From: Hyphomicrobiales bacterium
GTDB lineage: Bacteria > Pseudomonadota > Alphaproteobacteria > Rhizobiales > Aestuariivirgaceae
NCBI GenBank assembly: GCA_016185245.1
Contig: JACPNZ010000018.1
Span: 186,001-250,000, forward strand
Direction: 5' to 3'
DNA length: 64,000 bases
Position numbers and translations under genes: made by a program. Below, in pieces: positions 44,777 through 54,463 of the stretch (position 1 is the stretch's first letter; each line of letters opens with the position of its first letter). A model generated the notes under the pieces. It had not been told where the DNA came from. It saw nothing but the letters and a program-made list of their open reading frames with translations, and searched no databases.

Positions 44777-46360
44777 ATGGATCGGCCCATCCGCCGGGCG
44801 CTTTTGTCGGTCTCCGACAAGACCGGCCTCATCGATTTCGCTCGGGCGCTTGCCGCCCAGGGCGTTGACCTGATCTCGACCGGCGGCACGGCGGCGGCCC
44901 TGGCGGCGGCTGGTCTTCAAGTCACCGATGTCGCCTCGATCACCGGATTTCCGGAGATCATGGACGGGCGGGTGAAAACGCTGCACCCGAAGATCCACGG
45001 TGGGCTTCTGGCGGTGCGCGGGAATGCCGAGCACGAGAAGGCTCAGGCCCGGCACGGTATCGACGGCATCGACCTCCTGGCCGTCAATCTTTATCCCTTC
45101 GAGGCGACGGTGGCACGTCAGGCGTCCTTCGACGAAGCGATCGAGAATATCGACGTGGGCGGGCCGGCGATGATCCGGGCTGCCGCCAAGAACCATGACA
45201 GCGTCACGGTGATCGTCGAGGCCTCCGACTATGCCGCGGTGCTGGCGGAAATGGCAGCCCATGGCGGGGCCACGACGCTGGCCACCCGCCGCCGCCTTGC
45301 CGCCAAGGCCTTCGGCCGCACCGCCGCCTATGATGCGGCGATCTCCCAATGGTTCGGCCGCAGCCTGGGCGAGGCCCTGCCGGACTACTTCGCCATCGGC
45401 GGCAGAAAGCTTCAAACGCTGCGCTACGGCGAGAACCCGCACCAGCAGGCCGCCCTTTATTCGAGCCCGGACACCCGCTCCGGTGTCACCACAGCGCGGC
45501 AAGTGCAGGGCAAGGAGCTGTCCTACAACAATCTCAACGACACGGACGCGGCACTCGAATGCCTGGCCGAGTTCGGAACGGCGGCGGAGGCGGCCTGCGT
45601 CATCGTCAAACACGCCAATCCATGCGGAGTTGCTATCGACTCGATACCATTAATCGCCTATCGCAAGGCTTTGGCCTGCGATCCGGTCAGCGCCTTCGGC
45701 GGCATCATCGCCCTCAGTCGCCCACTCGATGCGGCCACCGCCGGTGAGATCGTGCAGCTCTTCACCGAAGTGATCGTCGCACCCGGCGCCGATGCCGAAG
45801 CCATTGCCATCGTGGCGGCCAAAAAGAACCTGCGCCTGTTGCTCATCGACGCGCTGGCAGCGCCCGATGCGCCCGGACTCTCGGTCAAGACCATCGCCGG
45901 CGGACTCCTGGTGCAGTCGCGCGACAATGCCACGGTCGATAGGTTGAGGCTCCGGACCGTAACTAAACGGCCCCCCACGCCCCGGGAACTGGCCGATCTC
46001 CGCTTCGCCTTTCGGGTGGCCAAGCACGTCAAGTCGAACGCCATCGTCTATGCCCGGGACGGCGTCACGGTCGGCATCGGGGCGGGCCAGATGTCGCGGG
46101 TCGATGCGGCCCGGATCGCGGTGCGCAAGAGCGAGGACGCAGCCAGGGCGGCTGGCCTGCCACATCCCCTGGTCAAAGGCTCGGTTGTGGCTTCCGACGC
46201 CTTCTTCCCCTTCCCGGACGGGCTCTTGCAGGCCGCCGAAGCAGGGGCGACGGCGGTGATCCAGCCCGGCGGATCGCTCAAGGATGACGAGGTGATCAAG
46301 GCAGCCGATGCGGCTGGTCTCGCTATGGTTTTCACTGGCTTCCGCCACTTTCGACATTAG
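44777..46360 (+). CDS. purH: Bifunctional AICAR formyltransferase / IMP cyclohydrolase
   Basis: Catalyses the last two steps of IMP synthesis. The 527 residues match PurH. The N-terminal cyclohydrolase domain begins [10 protein letters not shown] and has S-T-G-G-T. The formyltransferase domain carries K-H-A-N-P-C-G and ends in F-T-G-F-R-H-F-R-H, as PurH proteins do. An 86-bp gap separates it from the heparinase-like gene. Confidence 0.96.
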   Translation: MDRPIRRALLSVSDKTGLIDFARALAAQGVDLISTGGTAAALAAAGLQVTDVASITGFPEIMDGRVKTLHPKIHGGLLAVRGNAEHEKAQARHGIDGIDLLAVNLYPFEATVARQASFDEAIENIDVGGPAMIRAAAKNHDSVTVIVEASDYAAVLAEMAAHGGATTLATRRRLAAKAFGRTAAYDAAISQWFGRSLGEALPDYFAIGGRKLQTLRYGENPHQQAALYSSPDTRSGVTTARQVQGKELSYNNLNDTDAALECLAEFGTAAEAACVIVKHANPCGVAIDSIPLIAYRKALACDPVSAFGGIIALSRPLDAATAGEIVQLFTEVIVAPGADAEAIAIVAAKKNLRLLLIDALAAPDAPGLSVKTIAGGLLVQSRDNATVDRLRLRTVTKRPPTPRELADLRFAFRVAKHVKSNAIVYARDGVTVGIGAGQMSRVDAARIAVRKSEDAARAAGLPHPLVKGSVVASDAFFPFPDGLLQAAEAGATAVIQPGGSLKDDEVIKAADAAGLAMVFTGFRHFRH

Positions 46361-46380
46361 TTGGAAGCGAGTCGATACTA

Positions 46381-46827
46381 TTATGGTGGTGCCGCCTGAT
46401 AACCCGGGCCGACGACCAGCGGCTTGTCGGGCAGGCTCGACTGATCGACATCGGTCTTGAAGGTGCGCTCGTAACGGGCAAGTTCCCTGCCGCTACTATC
46501 GCGCACCAACAGCGTCACCTTGTAGGGGTGGTCCTTGACGATGCCGCGCAAGTTTCCGGTCTGGAAGACATATTGCAGCTGGCCGGGACGGCCATCCTGC
46601 ACCTGCACCTCCTCTCCGCCGGGCACCTCGAAATGGACCTCGATCTTGCTGCCTTCGGGCACCGGCTTCTTCTGGCGGGCGACGAATCCATAGAAATGGT
46701 TAGCGGAGCGGTAGTTGAAGACGAAGCCGCCGCCGGCGAACTCCAGATAGGGTGTGGTCGAATCGTCTCCACAGGCGGTCAGCACGAGCGCCGGGGCCAA
46801 TGCGAGCAGGATGCGGCGGGTGAGCAT
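46381..46827 (-). CDS. Putative lipoprotein
   Basis: Protein of 148 residues with a lipoprotein signal peptide and lipobox L-T-A-C near residue 19. The mature part is predicted beta-rich, without a domain I recognise. It starts 5 bp after the LivH-type permease stop, so the two are probably co-transcribed; convergent to purH with 20 bp between. Confidence 0.8.
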   Translation of the reverse strand: MLTRRILLALAPALVLTACGDDSTTPYLEFAGGGFVFNYRSANHFYGFVARQKKPVPEGSKIEVHFEVPGGEEVQVQDGRPGQLQYVFQTGNLRGIVKDHPYKVTLLVRDSSGRELARYERTFKTDVDQSSLPDKPLVVGPGYQAAPP

Positions 46828-46832
46828 CTGCC

Positions 46833-47768
46833 TCAGTCCTCACTGTCGCGGCGCTGCGAAACGCCAAGCAGGCCCTCGGGTTTAAGGACCAGGATGGCGA
46901 TAATGATAGCGAACACGGCCACATCGCGATAGGCCAGCGGCAGGGCCGCCGACCAGGCGGTTTCGACGAAGGCGAGGAAAATCCCCCCGGCGATAGCACC
47001 ACCGATGGTGCCGAAGCCGCCGATGATCGCCGCGAACATCGCCTTGAATCCCAGCACCAGTCCCATGGCGAAGCTGACGCCGCCATAGGTGACCGCGATC
47101 AGCCAGCCGGAGACCGCCGCCAGCATGCTGGCGGCGATGAACGACCAGCGGAACACCGCAGCGGTATCGACGCCTGAAAGCTGGGCCAGCCTGGCATTCT
47201 GGGCGGTCGCCCGCCACAGGCGCCCGGCGGCGGAATAGCGCATGACGGCGACGAGGCCCAAAACCGTCGTAGCGCTCACCGCCACGGCGCCAAGCCGGGC
47301 GTAGCCGACCAGCACCGGGTAGGCGCCCTGGCGCAGCACCATGGCATCGTCGATGAGCGGGGGCAGCCATTGGTCGCGAGCCCCGGTCTGCAGCCGCATC
47401 GTTTCCTGCAGCACGATCGACAGGCCGATCGAGGTGATCATCACCGCCTGGTTGGGCGAGCGGATCAAGGGGGCAAACACCAGGGAATGGCTGAGCCGGC
47501 CAAGGCCCGCCGACGCCGCCAAGGCGGCGATCAGGGCGAGCCCCATGACGGCAAAGCCCGCCGCGCCGTCGAGCAGCGCCCAGATGGCGACGTAGACGGC
47601 GGTCAGCGCCCCGAAGGTGGCAAAATCGCCGAACGACAGGATGATGCGGTTGGTGATGCCCTGGAGCAGGGCATAGGCGGTGGCGAGCGTTACATAAAGG
47701 CTGGCCAGAACTAGACCATTGACGGTCTGCTGCAGCCAATAGCCGGACAAGAGGTCGGGTGCGGACAG
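46833..47768 (-). CDS. Branched-chain amino acid ABC transporter permease (LivH type), orphan
   Basis: Inner-membrane permease of 311 residues with eight or so hydrophobic helices and the LivH pattern (G-L-V-L-A-S-L-Y near the N terminus; E-A-A-like cytoplasmic loop; G-G-F-G-T-I-G-G-A-I-A-G). No ATG occurs near the conserved start. A CTG at 47768 follows GGAGG by five bases and is the best start; a TTG at 47750 has no ribosome site and an ATG at 47885 adds 39 unlikely residues. Partner LivM/G/F/K genes are not nearby, so the transporter must be completed from elsewhere. Confidence 0.8.
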   Translation of the reverse strand: MSAPDLLSGYWLQQTVNGLVLASLYVTLATAYALLQGITNRIILSFGDFATFGALTAVYVAIWALLDGAAGFAVMGLALIAALAASAGLGRLSHSLVFAPLIRSPNQAVMITSIGLSIVLQETMRLQTGARDQWLPPLIDDAMVLRQGAYPVLVGYARLGAVAVSATTVLGLVAVMRYSAAGRLWRATAQNARLAQLSGVDTAAVFRWSFIAASMLAAVSGWLIAVTYGGVSFAMGLVLGFKAMFAAIIGGFGTIGGAIAGGIFLAFVETAWSAALPLAYRDVAVFAIIIAILVLKPEGLLGVSQRRDSED

Positions 47769-47883
47769 TTTCGCCTCCGGGGTTCGCCGGGTGGTTCTAG
47801 CACGAAGTTCCGCCGATAGCGTCTCCGGCCCGGCGCAAGTTTGGCGGGCGATTCTGGCGTCGATAGAAGCTGAGCCGGACCCC

Positions 47884-48366
47884 ATGCCGCAGCACCTGCC
47901 GCCCTTGTCCGACATTCTGCTCAAGATACTGTCGGTGATCCTGGCCGGCAGCTGTGCGGCGTTTGCAGGTGCCATGGTGCTCAGGCTCCAGTCGATGGAC
48001 AATCCGCCGGCCGACATGGGCCTCAATTTTCCCGATCCCCCCAAGCGCCATTCGACCGACAAGGCGGTGCTGGTCGATCCGGGTTCGACCGGATCGATCG
48101 ACCGGCCCGACATGGCGGCGCCATCGTTAGGAGAGCCGATACAGCCCTATCGCGCCGAAACGCCGCTCAGGGATTTCCGCCTGCTGACCGTCATCGACGG
48201 CATCGCCTTCGTCGAGGTGGCAACCCTCAAGGGCCGGGAGATCATGCCGCTCGGCATCGGCGCCACCCTGCCCGGCGCAGGCACGGTGGAGCGCATCGAC
48301 AAGGTCGGCGGCCGCTGGCAAGTGGTAGCCGGCAGCGAGACGATCGTCGCCGAGAGCCGTCAGTAA
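47884..48366 (+). CDS. Hypothetical membrane-anchored protein
   Basis: A 160-residue protein with an N-terminal membrane segment (about residues 9-30), a proline-rich linker and a small C-terminal domain with a G-x-x-I-M-P-L-G-I-G-x-x-L-P-G-A-G pattern resembling PilP-like or periplasmic adaptor folds. The likely start is ATG at 47884; an ATG at 47791 adds a poor N terminus. It is convergent and overlapping by 7 bp with the DUF4175 gene. I do not recognise a function. Confidence 0.65.
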   Translation: MPQHLPPLSDILLKILSVILAGSCAAFAGAMVLRLQSMDNPPADMGLNFPDPPKRHSTDKAVLVDPGSTGSIDRPDMAAPSLGEPIQPYRAETPLRDFRLLTVIDGIAFVEVATLKGREIMPLGIGATLPGAGTVERIDKVGGRWQVVAGSETIVAESRQ

Positions 48367-50873
48367 AGCCCGCGCAGCAGCCGGTCGATGTAATCGAGTT
48401 CGAGCCGCGGCCGGTCGGCTTCATTGGCGCGCGAGCGCAGTATGTCGAGAATCTCGCGGGCCCGGCGGATTGCCATTTCGGTGGGCAGCATGTTGCGCAA
48501 GGGACCGGTATCCTCGTTGCGGGTCGCCGTCGGCCGCCCGAGGGGATCGCGGTCGTCGCCGCGGGCCTCGCCATTGCGGCCGTAATTGCCCTGCTGGCCG
48601 AAGCCCTGTTGCAGCAGCTGACGGGCCATGCCCTGGGCGCCTTGGCGAAGCTTGACCATGGCATCGCCCTGGCGGCCCAAGGCGCCCTCGCGGTCGCTGC
48701 GGCGCAGCGAGCCTTCGGCTTCCTTCATGCTGCGGCCCGCCTGGCCGAGGGAATCGGGTGCATTGAGCCCGTTCTCGCCCAGCCGGCGCAGAAGTTCCGC
48801 CAGCCGATCCTCGAGACCCTTCTGCTGGCCGGCCAGTGCATCGGGCGAAATCTGCATGCCGGGATTATTCTGTTCGCCGCCATTCTGGCCCGGCGCGCCG
48901 TCCGGCGGCAGGCGCTGGGTATCGTCCATCAATTGCTGCTGGCGGCGCAGCAGTTCCGACAGCTGGTCGAGCATCTTGCCAAGCTGCTGGCCCTGCTGTG
49001 ACTGCATCTGGCCCTGTTGCTGGCCGGGTTTCAGATTGCGCAGGATGTCGTCGAGCTGCGACAGCATCTGGCGGGCGGCGTCATTGGCGCCGCTCTCCGC
49101 CAGTTTCTGGATGGTGTCGAGCATCTTCTTCAGGTCTTCCGGCGTCACCATCCGGCCCGGCAACTGGCGCTGGTCCTGCTGCTGGCCCTGGCGCATCCGC
49201 TTGTCGGTCTGGTTCATCAGCGACTGCATGTAGCGATCCATGGCCTGGCGCATCTTGTCCATGAGCTCGGCGATGCGTTCGGGAGAGGCGCCCTCGGCCA
49301 GTGCCCGCTCGAGTTCCTTGCGGATCGCCTCGAGATTGGCGCGGGCTTCCGCCATGGACCCGTCCTCGATGCCGACGGCGGTCTGCCATAACATGGCGAC
49401 GGCGGCGTCGATGTCGTCCTGGCCGGCGGCGGCGCGAAGCCTGGAGGCGATGGCGGCAATGGAAATGACCGCGCCACTGCCTTCGGTGAGGCCGTCGGGC
49501 CAAGCGATCAGGGCCTCGAGCATCTGCTCGACTTCGCCCGATCGGTCGGGCTGCAGGATGAGGTGCTTGCGCTGCTCGATCAGGGCCCGCGCCAAGGGCT
49601 TGATGAACAGCCGCTCGGGCATGCGGAAGGTGCGGGTTTCGCTGCGGCCCGTCTGGCCCGCGGCATCGGTCGCCTTGAGCTGCATCTCGACCATGAAGCC
49701 GGCCCATGGGTGTTCGGCGAGATCGGCGGTGGTGGCGCCGGCTTCCTCCTTGGCGGCGGCCCGGCGCAACGAGATCGGAAACTTCGGCGGCTGGTAGAGA
49801 AAGATGCCGTTGCCGGCGAAGCCCACGCCATCGTCCTGATTGTCGGCCAGCGACAGTTCCGCCGAAATGTCGGTGACGCCGTAATCGTCGGAGGCCTTCC
49901 ACTTGGCGGTCAGAGTTCCGGCCGAATCGCCGGCGGGCTCGGCGGCAAAGGCAATTTTCGGCGCGGCATCGGGAATGAGCGCCACCGGCCAGTGGGCCAG
50001 TTCGCGGCTACCATCGCTCACCCGGATATAGACCGGGCGGGTCAGCGTCACCTCGGCCTGGAACAGGTTCTTGTCGCGGCGAAGGCTGGGCTTGAGGTCC
50101 TTCACCTCCGCTCCGCCGCCGCCCGACGGCGACAGGCTCTCGAAAGCGATCTTGGCGTCCGCCGCACCGGTCAGGCGCAGGGCGAGCACGGCGTTTTGCG
50201 GGATGAGCAGAGGCTCGCCGTCCTTCAGTTTCTCGGTCATGGCCGGGCTCGTGAGCATGACCGGCGGCTTGCCGGTATAGGCGGGGGGCTTCAGCCAGGC
50301 ATCGAGCGCCAGGGTTTCGCTTGCCGGCGGTGCCTGTGCCACGGCAGCGGCAAGACTTTCGCTCGGGCTGCCACGGCCGAGAACAAGGCTTGCAACCAGC
50401 AGAAGGATGGCGGGAAGCCGCAGTGCCGCTGCATCGAGATCGCGCCAGCGCGATTGCGGCAATCCGGCCCTGAGGCCGACAAGGCCGGCAAGCTGGCGGC
50501 GCTTGTGCTCGAGCCAGATCGCCATGCGTTGCGGATCGTCGTCGCCGTCGGCGAGCCTGTCGGAGAGCCCCGAGACCGGGCGGTGGGGCAGTCCCGAGTA
50601 ACGCTCGATGCGCCGCATGGCGTCGATCTGAGACGGCAGTCGAAGCCGCAGCAGGGGGCCAAGCGATGCCAGGAAGGCCAGCGCTAGGCTGGCGAGGACC
50701 GCCAGCCGAAGGGCCGCCTGCAAGGATGGCAAAAGCCCCGAAAACAGCGCGGCCAAAGCCACTGAGGCTAACACCATTGGCCACAGCAGGGCCGCCCACA
50801 GGGCCTCGAAGGCCAAGGCCAGGCGGGCGGCCCTGATCTTGCCATCCAGCCTCTGGAGGGTCATGCCGGTCAT
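48360..50873 (-). CDS. DUF4175 / TIGR02302-family membrane protein
   Basis: Protein of 837 residues conserved in alphaproteobacteria. Two membrane helices lie near residues 25-75 and one near 150-170. A large soluble region follows, then a Gln/Met-rich helical segment (about 560-680) with many Q-Q and G-Q-Q-Q runs, predicted coiled or low complexity. Function unknown. It is the neighbour of lysA in many Hyphomicrobiales. Confidence 0.85.
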   Translation of the reverse strand: MTGMTLQRLDGKIRAARLALAFEALWAALLWPMVLASVALAALFSGLLPSLQAALRLAVLASLALAFLASLGPLLRLRLPSQIDAMRRIERYSGLPHRPVSGLSDRLADGDDDPQRMAIWLEHKRRQLAGLVGLRAGLPQSRWRDLDAAALRLPAILLLVASLVLGRGSPSESLAAAVAQAPPASETLALDAWLKPPAYTGKPPVMLTSPAMTEKLKDGEPLLIPQNAVLALRLTGAADAKIAFESLSPSGGGGAEVKDLKPSLRRDKNLFQAEVTLTRPVYIRVSDGSRELAHWPVALIPDAAPKIAFAAEPAGDSAGTLTAKWKASDDYGVTDISAELSLADNQDDGVGFAGNGIFLYQPPKFPISLRRAAAKEEAGATTADLAEHPWAGFMVEMQLKATDAAGQTGRSETRTFRMPERLFIKPLARALIEQRKHLILQPDRSGEVEQMLEALIAWPDGLTEGSGAVISIAAIASRLRAAAGQDDIDAAVAMLWQTAVGIEDGSMAEARANLEAIRKELERALAEGASPERIAELMDKMRQAMDRYMQSLMNQTDKRMRQGQQQDQRQLPGRMVTPEDLKKMLDTIQKLAESGANDAARQMLSQLDDILRNLKPGQQQGQMQSQQGQQLGKMLDQLSELLRRQQQLMDDTQRLPPDGAPGQNGGEQNNPGMQISPDALAGQQKGLEDRLAELLRRLGENGLNAPDSLGQAGRSMKEAEGSLRRSDREGALGRQGDAMVKLRQGAQGMARQLLQQGFGQQGNYGRNGEARGDDRDPLGRPTATRNEDTGPLRNMLPTEMAIRRAREILDILRSRANEADRPRLELDYIDRLLRGLY

Positions 50874-50935
50874 TGCGCCGAGAATGCTAGCACAGAAGGG
50901 CCAAATTGTGCCGCGGGGCTTCTTTCACGGTTACG

Positions 50936-52201
50936 TCAATGCTGCCAGCCGGCCAGCCGGTCGAGACCGAGCAATGCCTCATAGGTCTGGCGCGGCCGGA
51001 CCAGGGCCCAGTTGGCGCCGTTGACCAGGACTTCCGGCACCAGCGGCCGGCTGTTGTAGGTGCCGGCCTGGACCGCGCCATAGGCGCCGGCCGTCATGGT
51101 GGCGATGAGGTCGCCCGCGGCCAGCTTGGCAAGTCTCCGGTCGCGGGCCAGATAGTCGCCCGACTCGCATACCGGACCCACCACGTCGGCCACCATCATG
51201 GCATCGTCACCGGCTGCGGCGACGGGAACGATCTCGTGCCAGGCATCATAGAGCGTCGGGCGGATCAGATCGTTCATCGCCGCGTCCTGGATAATGAAGT
51301 GCTTGGCCTCGCCCTCCTTCACATAGATCACCCGCGACACCAGGATGCCGGCATTGCCGGCGATCATGCGGCCCGGCTCCAGCACATATTTGAGCCCGAG
51401 AGGCCCCAGGGTGCGCTTGACCATCGCGGCATATTCGTCCGGGTGCGGCGGCACATCATTGGTGCCGCGATAGGGAACGCCGAGCCCGCCGCCGAGATCG
51501 AGATGGCGGATATTGTGGCCGCGCGATTTGAGGTCACGGGCCAGCTCCGCCATCAGCCGGAAGGCCTGCTCGAAGGGTTCGAGCTCGGTGATCTGGCTGC
51601 CGATATGCATGTCGATCCCGGCCACGTCGAGGGCCGACAGGCTGGCGGCGCGGGCATAGACTTGCGGCGCCCTGGCAAAGGAGACGCCGAACTTATTTTC
51701 GGCCTTGCCGGTGGTAATTTTGTGGTGGGTCCGGGCATCGACGTCCGGGTTGACGCGGATCGACACCTTGGCGCGCTGGCCGGTGCGGTTGGCCACACCG
51801 GAGAGCAGTTCGAGTTCGGGCTCGGATTCGATGTTGAAGCAGGCAATGCCTTCCTTCAGCGCCAGCGCCATTTCATGGGCCGTCTTGCCCACCCCCGAGA
51901 ACACGATCTTGCGGGCCGGAACGCCGGCGGCAAGGGCCCGGCGCAACTCGCCTTCGGAGACCACATCCATGCCGGCGCCGAGATCGGCCATGGTCTTGAT
52001 CACCGCCTGGTTGGAATTGGCCTTCATGGCATAGCAGATCATGTGGTCGGTGCCGGCGAAGGCATCGGCCATGACCTTGTAGTGGTGGACGAGTGTGGCG
52101 GTCGAATAGCAGTAGAAGGGCGTGCCGATCTCCTCGGCGATGAGCCTCAGGTCGACATCCTCGGCATGGAGCCAGCCGTCGCGGTAGGCGAAATGATGCA
52201 T
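50936..52201 (-). CDS. lysA: Diaminopimelate decarboxylase
   Basis: PLP enzyme of 421 residues that makes L-lysine from meso-diaminopimelate. The PLP lysine is in Y-A-M-K-A-N, and H-I-G-S-Q, G-G-G-L-G-V-P-Y, E-P-G-R and C-E-S-G-D are all present. ATG at 52201 is 4 bp after the stop of the small LptM-like lipoprotein. The frame continues upstream to 52288 only because of that overlapping gene region. Confidence 0.96.
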   Translation of the reverse strand: MHHFAYRDGWLHAEDVDLRLIAEEIGTPFYCYSTATLVHHYKVMADAFAGTDHMICYAMKANSNQAVIKTMADLGAGMDVVSEGELRRALAAGVPARKIVFSGVGKTAHEMALALKEGIACFNIESEPELELLSGVANRTGQRAKVSIRVNPDVDARTHHKITTGKAENKFGVSFARAPQVYARAASLSALDVAGIDMHIGSQITELEPFEQAFRLMAELARDLKSRGHNIRHLDLGGGLGVPYRGTNDVPPHPDEYAAMVKRTLGPLGLKYVLEPGRMIAGNAGILVSRVIYVKEGEAKHFIIQDAAMNDLIRPTLYDAWHEIVPVAAAGDDAMMVADVVGPVCESGDYLARDRRLAKLAAGDLIATMTAGAYGAVQAGTYNSRPLVPEVLVNGANWALVRPRQTYEALLGLDRLAGWQH

Positions 52202-52205
52202 GGAA

Positions 52206-52316
52206 TTACTGGCTCTGGTCGGTCTTCTGGGCGCCGCCGGGAGGTTCCGGGTCGCCCCTGACGCCGCAAGCTGCAAGGCTGATCGCAACAGCTAGGATGA
52301 GGAGGAAGGTCTTCAT
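52206..52316 (-). CDS. lptM: Small lipoprotein, LptM-like
   Basis: A 36-residue protein: Met-Lys start, hydrophobic stretch, lipobox L-A-A-C with Cys at residue 17, then a short polar, Gly/Pro tail. It lies between argH (12 bp downstream of argH's stop) and lysA (4 bp before the start), the conserved place of LptM/YifL lipoproteins, which help assemble the LPS translocon LptD. GGATGAGGAGG-type purine sequence is not upstream; the ribosome site is weak. The very small size means it is easily missed by gene finders. Confidence 0.75.
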   Translation of the reverse strand: MKTFLLILAVAISLAACGVRGDPEPPGGAQKTDQSQ

Positions 52317-52328
52317 GTGGCCATCCTA

Positions 52329-53711
52329 TCAGGCTTCAAGGAGCTTGAGCCAGCGTTTTGCTTCGCGCCTCACGTTGGCCGGCGCGGTGCCGCCGAAGCT
52401 CCGGCGCGAGGCGACCGAGGCCTCGACGGTCAAGACTTTGTAAACGTCCCTAGTGATGCGTTTCTCGACTGTGCGCAGTTCGGCGAGCGAAAGCTCGGGC
52501 AGGCCGCAACCCTTTTTTTCCGCCAGCGCCACCAGGCTGCCGGTCACGTGATGAGCGTCGCGGAACGGCATCTTCAGTGTACGGACGAGCCAGTCGGCGA
52601 GATCGGTGGCGGTGGAGAAGCCGCCGGCCGCCGCCTGGCGCATCGTCTCGACGTTGGGGGTTAGGTCCTTCACCATGCCGGTGGTCGCGGCGATCGCCAG
52701 CGACAGATTGTCGAAGGCGTCGAAAGCCGGTTCCTTGTCCTCCTGCATGTCCTTGGAATAGGTGAGCGGCAGGCCCTTCATCACCACGAGCAGGGCGGTG
52801 AGCGCGCCGAGAATGCGGCCTGGCTTGGCCCGCACCAGTTCGGCGGCATCCGGGTTGCGCTTCTGCGGCATGATCGACGAGCCGGTGGTGAACTTGTCGG
52901 ACAATTTCACGAAACCGAACTGGCTGGTCGACCAGATGACGATCTCCTCGGCCAGCCGCGACAGATGGGTGGCACAAATGGCCGCGGCCGCAAGTGTTTC
53001 CAGCACGAAATCGCGGTCGGCAACCGAATCGAGGGAGTTGCGCGTCGGGCCATCGAAGCCGAGGGCCCTGGCGGTTGCGTGCCGGTCGATGGGGAAGGAG
53101 GTGCCGGCCAGGGCTGCTGCGCCCAGCGGACTTTGGTTCATGCGGCGTCTGGCGTCGACAAGCCGCGAGCGGTCGCGGGCCAGCATCTCGACATAGGCGA
53201 GGCAGTGATGGCCGAAGGTCACCGGCTGGGCCACCTGCAAATGGGTGAAGCCCGGCATGATGGTCGCCGCATGGGCCTGCGCCTTGGCGGCGAGGGCCCG
53301 CTGCAAGTCCTTCAACTGGCCATCGAGATGGTCGATTGCATCGCGCACATAGAGACGAAAATCGACCGCCACCTGGTCGTTGCGCGACCTTGCCGTGTGG
53401 AGCCGTCCCGCCGCCGGGCCGATCAATTCCTTGAGGCGGGATTCGACGTTGAGGTGAATGTCCTCCAGCGCCCGCGAAAACGTGAACTTGCCGGCCTCGA
53501 TCTCGGCTTGAACGGCGGCAAGCCCGCGCCTAATTCTGTTGGCATCGGCCTTGCTGATGATGCCCTGCTCGGCCAGCATGGCGACGTGGGCCGTGGAGCC
53601 GGCGATGTCCTGGAGGAAAAGCCTTCTGTCGAAACCGATCGAAGCGTTGATCTCCTCCATGATCGCGTCCGGCCCCGCCTGAAACCGCCCGCCCCACATC
53701 TTGTTGGTCAT
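52329..53711 (-). CDS. argH: Argininosuccinate lyase
   Basis: Last step of arginine synthesis, releasing fumarate. The 460-residue protein begins M-W-G-G-R-F and has the fumarase/aspartase signature [11 protein letters not shown] with the catalytic serine. The ATG at 53711 is the family start; the frame extends to 53816 only into the divergent tlpA region. First gene of argH-lptM-lysA. Confidence 0.96.
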   Translation of the reverse strand: MTNKMWGGRFQAGPDAIMEEINASIGFDRRLFLQDIAGSTAHVAMLAEQGIISKADANRIRRGLAAVQAEIEAGKFTFSRALEDIHLNVESRLKELIGPAAGRLHTARSRNDQVAVDFRLYVRDAIDHLDGQLKDLQRALAAKAQAHAATIMPGFTHLQVAQPVTFGHHCLAYVEMLARDRSRLVDARRRMNQSPLGAAALAGTSFPIDRHATARALGFDGPTRNSLDSVADRDFVLETLAAAAICATHLSRLAEEIVIWSTSQFGFVKLSDKFTTGSSIMPQKRNPDAAELVRAKPGRILGALTALLVVMKGLPLTYSKDMQEDKEPAFDAFDNLSLAIAATTGMVKDLTPNVETMRQAAAGGFSTATDLADWLVRTLKMPFRDAHHVTGSLVALAEKKGCGLPELSLAELRTVEKRITRDVYKVLTVEASVASRRSFGGTAPANVRREAKRWLKLLEA

Positions 53712-53745
53712 CGAAAATCCCTTATTGCAAGTGAAAGCCCATTCC

Positions 53746-54372
53746 ATGAGCCCCAAGACCCGGTCGGCCACCGCCCTGATCCTCGTTCTCGCCGGCCTTG
53801 CCGTGGTGGCGGGCATTTACGGGTTTCGCGCCGGCGAACGCAAGGCCGCCAGTGCTGTGACAACGGCAGCCCCGGCCACCGCCATCACCCGCGCCATGGC
53901 GACCGGCAAGCTTGCGGCGTTTCTGGTGAAGCCGGAGCGGGTTGCCGTCGCCGACATCGAATTCCAGAACGGTGACGGCAAGCCGGTCAAGCTCAGCGAC
54001 TGGCGAGGCCGCATCGTCCTGGTCAATCTGTGGGCCACCTGGTGCGTGCCCTGCCGGAAAGAGATGCCGACCCTTGCCGCCCTTCAAGCGAAGCTCGGCT
54101 CGAAGGATTTCGAAGTCGTGGCGATCAGCGTCGACCGCAAGGGACTCGACGTGTCAGGCGCCTTCCTGAAGGAAATCGGCGCTACGGCGCTGAAACTCTA
54201 CGCCGAGCCCACGGCCCAAATCCTCAACGATTTGCAGGCCCTGGGCCTGCCCGCCACGCTCTTGATCGACCGCCAGGGCCGCGAGGTGGGAAGGCTTTTG
54301 GGAGCCGCCGAATGGGATAGCCCGGAAGCCGTGGCGCTGATCCAGGCGGCGCTCGCGGAGCCAAGCAGCTAG
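53746..54372 (+). CDS. tlpA: TlpA-family thiol:disulfide interchange protein
   Basis: Membrane-anchored thioredoxin-like protein of 208 residues acting in the periplasm, in cytochrome c or oxidase biogenesis. A single N-terminal membrane segment is followed by a thioredoxin fold with active site W-C-V-P-C near residue 100-104 and a cis-Pro in L-P-A-T. ATG at 53746 begins the family region. Divergent from argH, 34 bp apart. Confidence 0.92.
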   Translation: MSPKTRSATALILVLAGLAVVAGIYGFRAGERKAASAVTTAAPATAITRAMATGKLAAFLVKPERVAVADIEFQNGDGKPVKLSDWRGRIVLVNLWATWCVPCRKEMPTLAALQAKLGSKDFEVVAISVDRKGLDVSGAFLKEIGATALKLYAEPTAQILNDLQALGLPATLLIDRQGREVGRLLGAAEWDSPEAVALIQAALAEPSS

Positions 54373-54403
54373 CGCTGGATCATCTTTGATTGAAGCGACA
54401 CTT

Positions 54404-54427
54404 GTTCCCCTGCCACAAGGGGGAGGG
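54404..54427. repeat. Palindrome between convergent tlpA and hbd (REP-like / terminator-like)
   Basis: TTCCC at 54405-54409 pairs with GGGAA at 54424-54428, enclosing a C-rich and a G-rich arm. Such C-rich/G-rich intergenic palindromes recur in many alphaproteobacterial genomes. Placed between two convergent stops it may act as a bidirectional transcription end, though no T-run follows. Confidence 0.4.
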
Positions 54428-54463
54428 AAAGCAATTCAGCGTGTCACTTGGTCTGATAAGACT

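Noticed and set aside
46833-48113. LivH-type permease beginning at 48113
   Set aside because: The extra 115 residues do not resemble a permease N terminus and are antisense to the hypothetical gene at 47884-48366.
49000-49250. Gln-rich repeat tract in the DUF4175 gene as a DNA repeat
   Set aside because: It encodes a low-complexity helical region typical of this protein family, not a separate repeat element.
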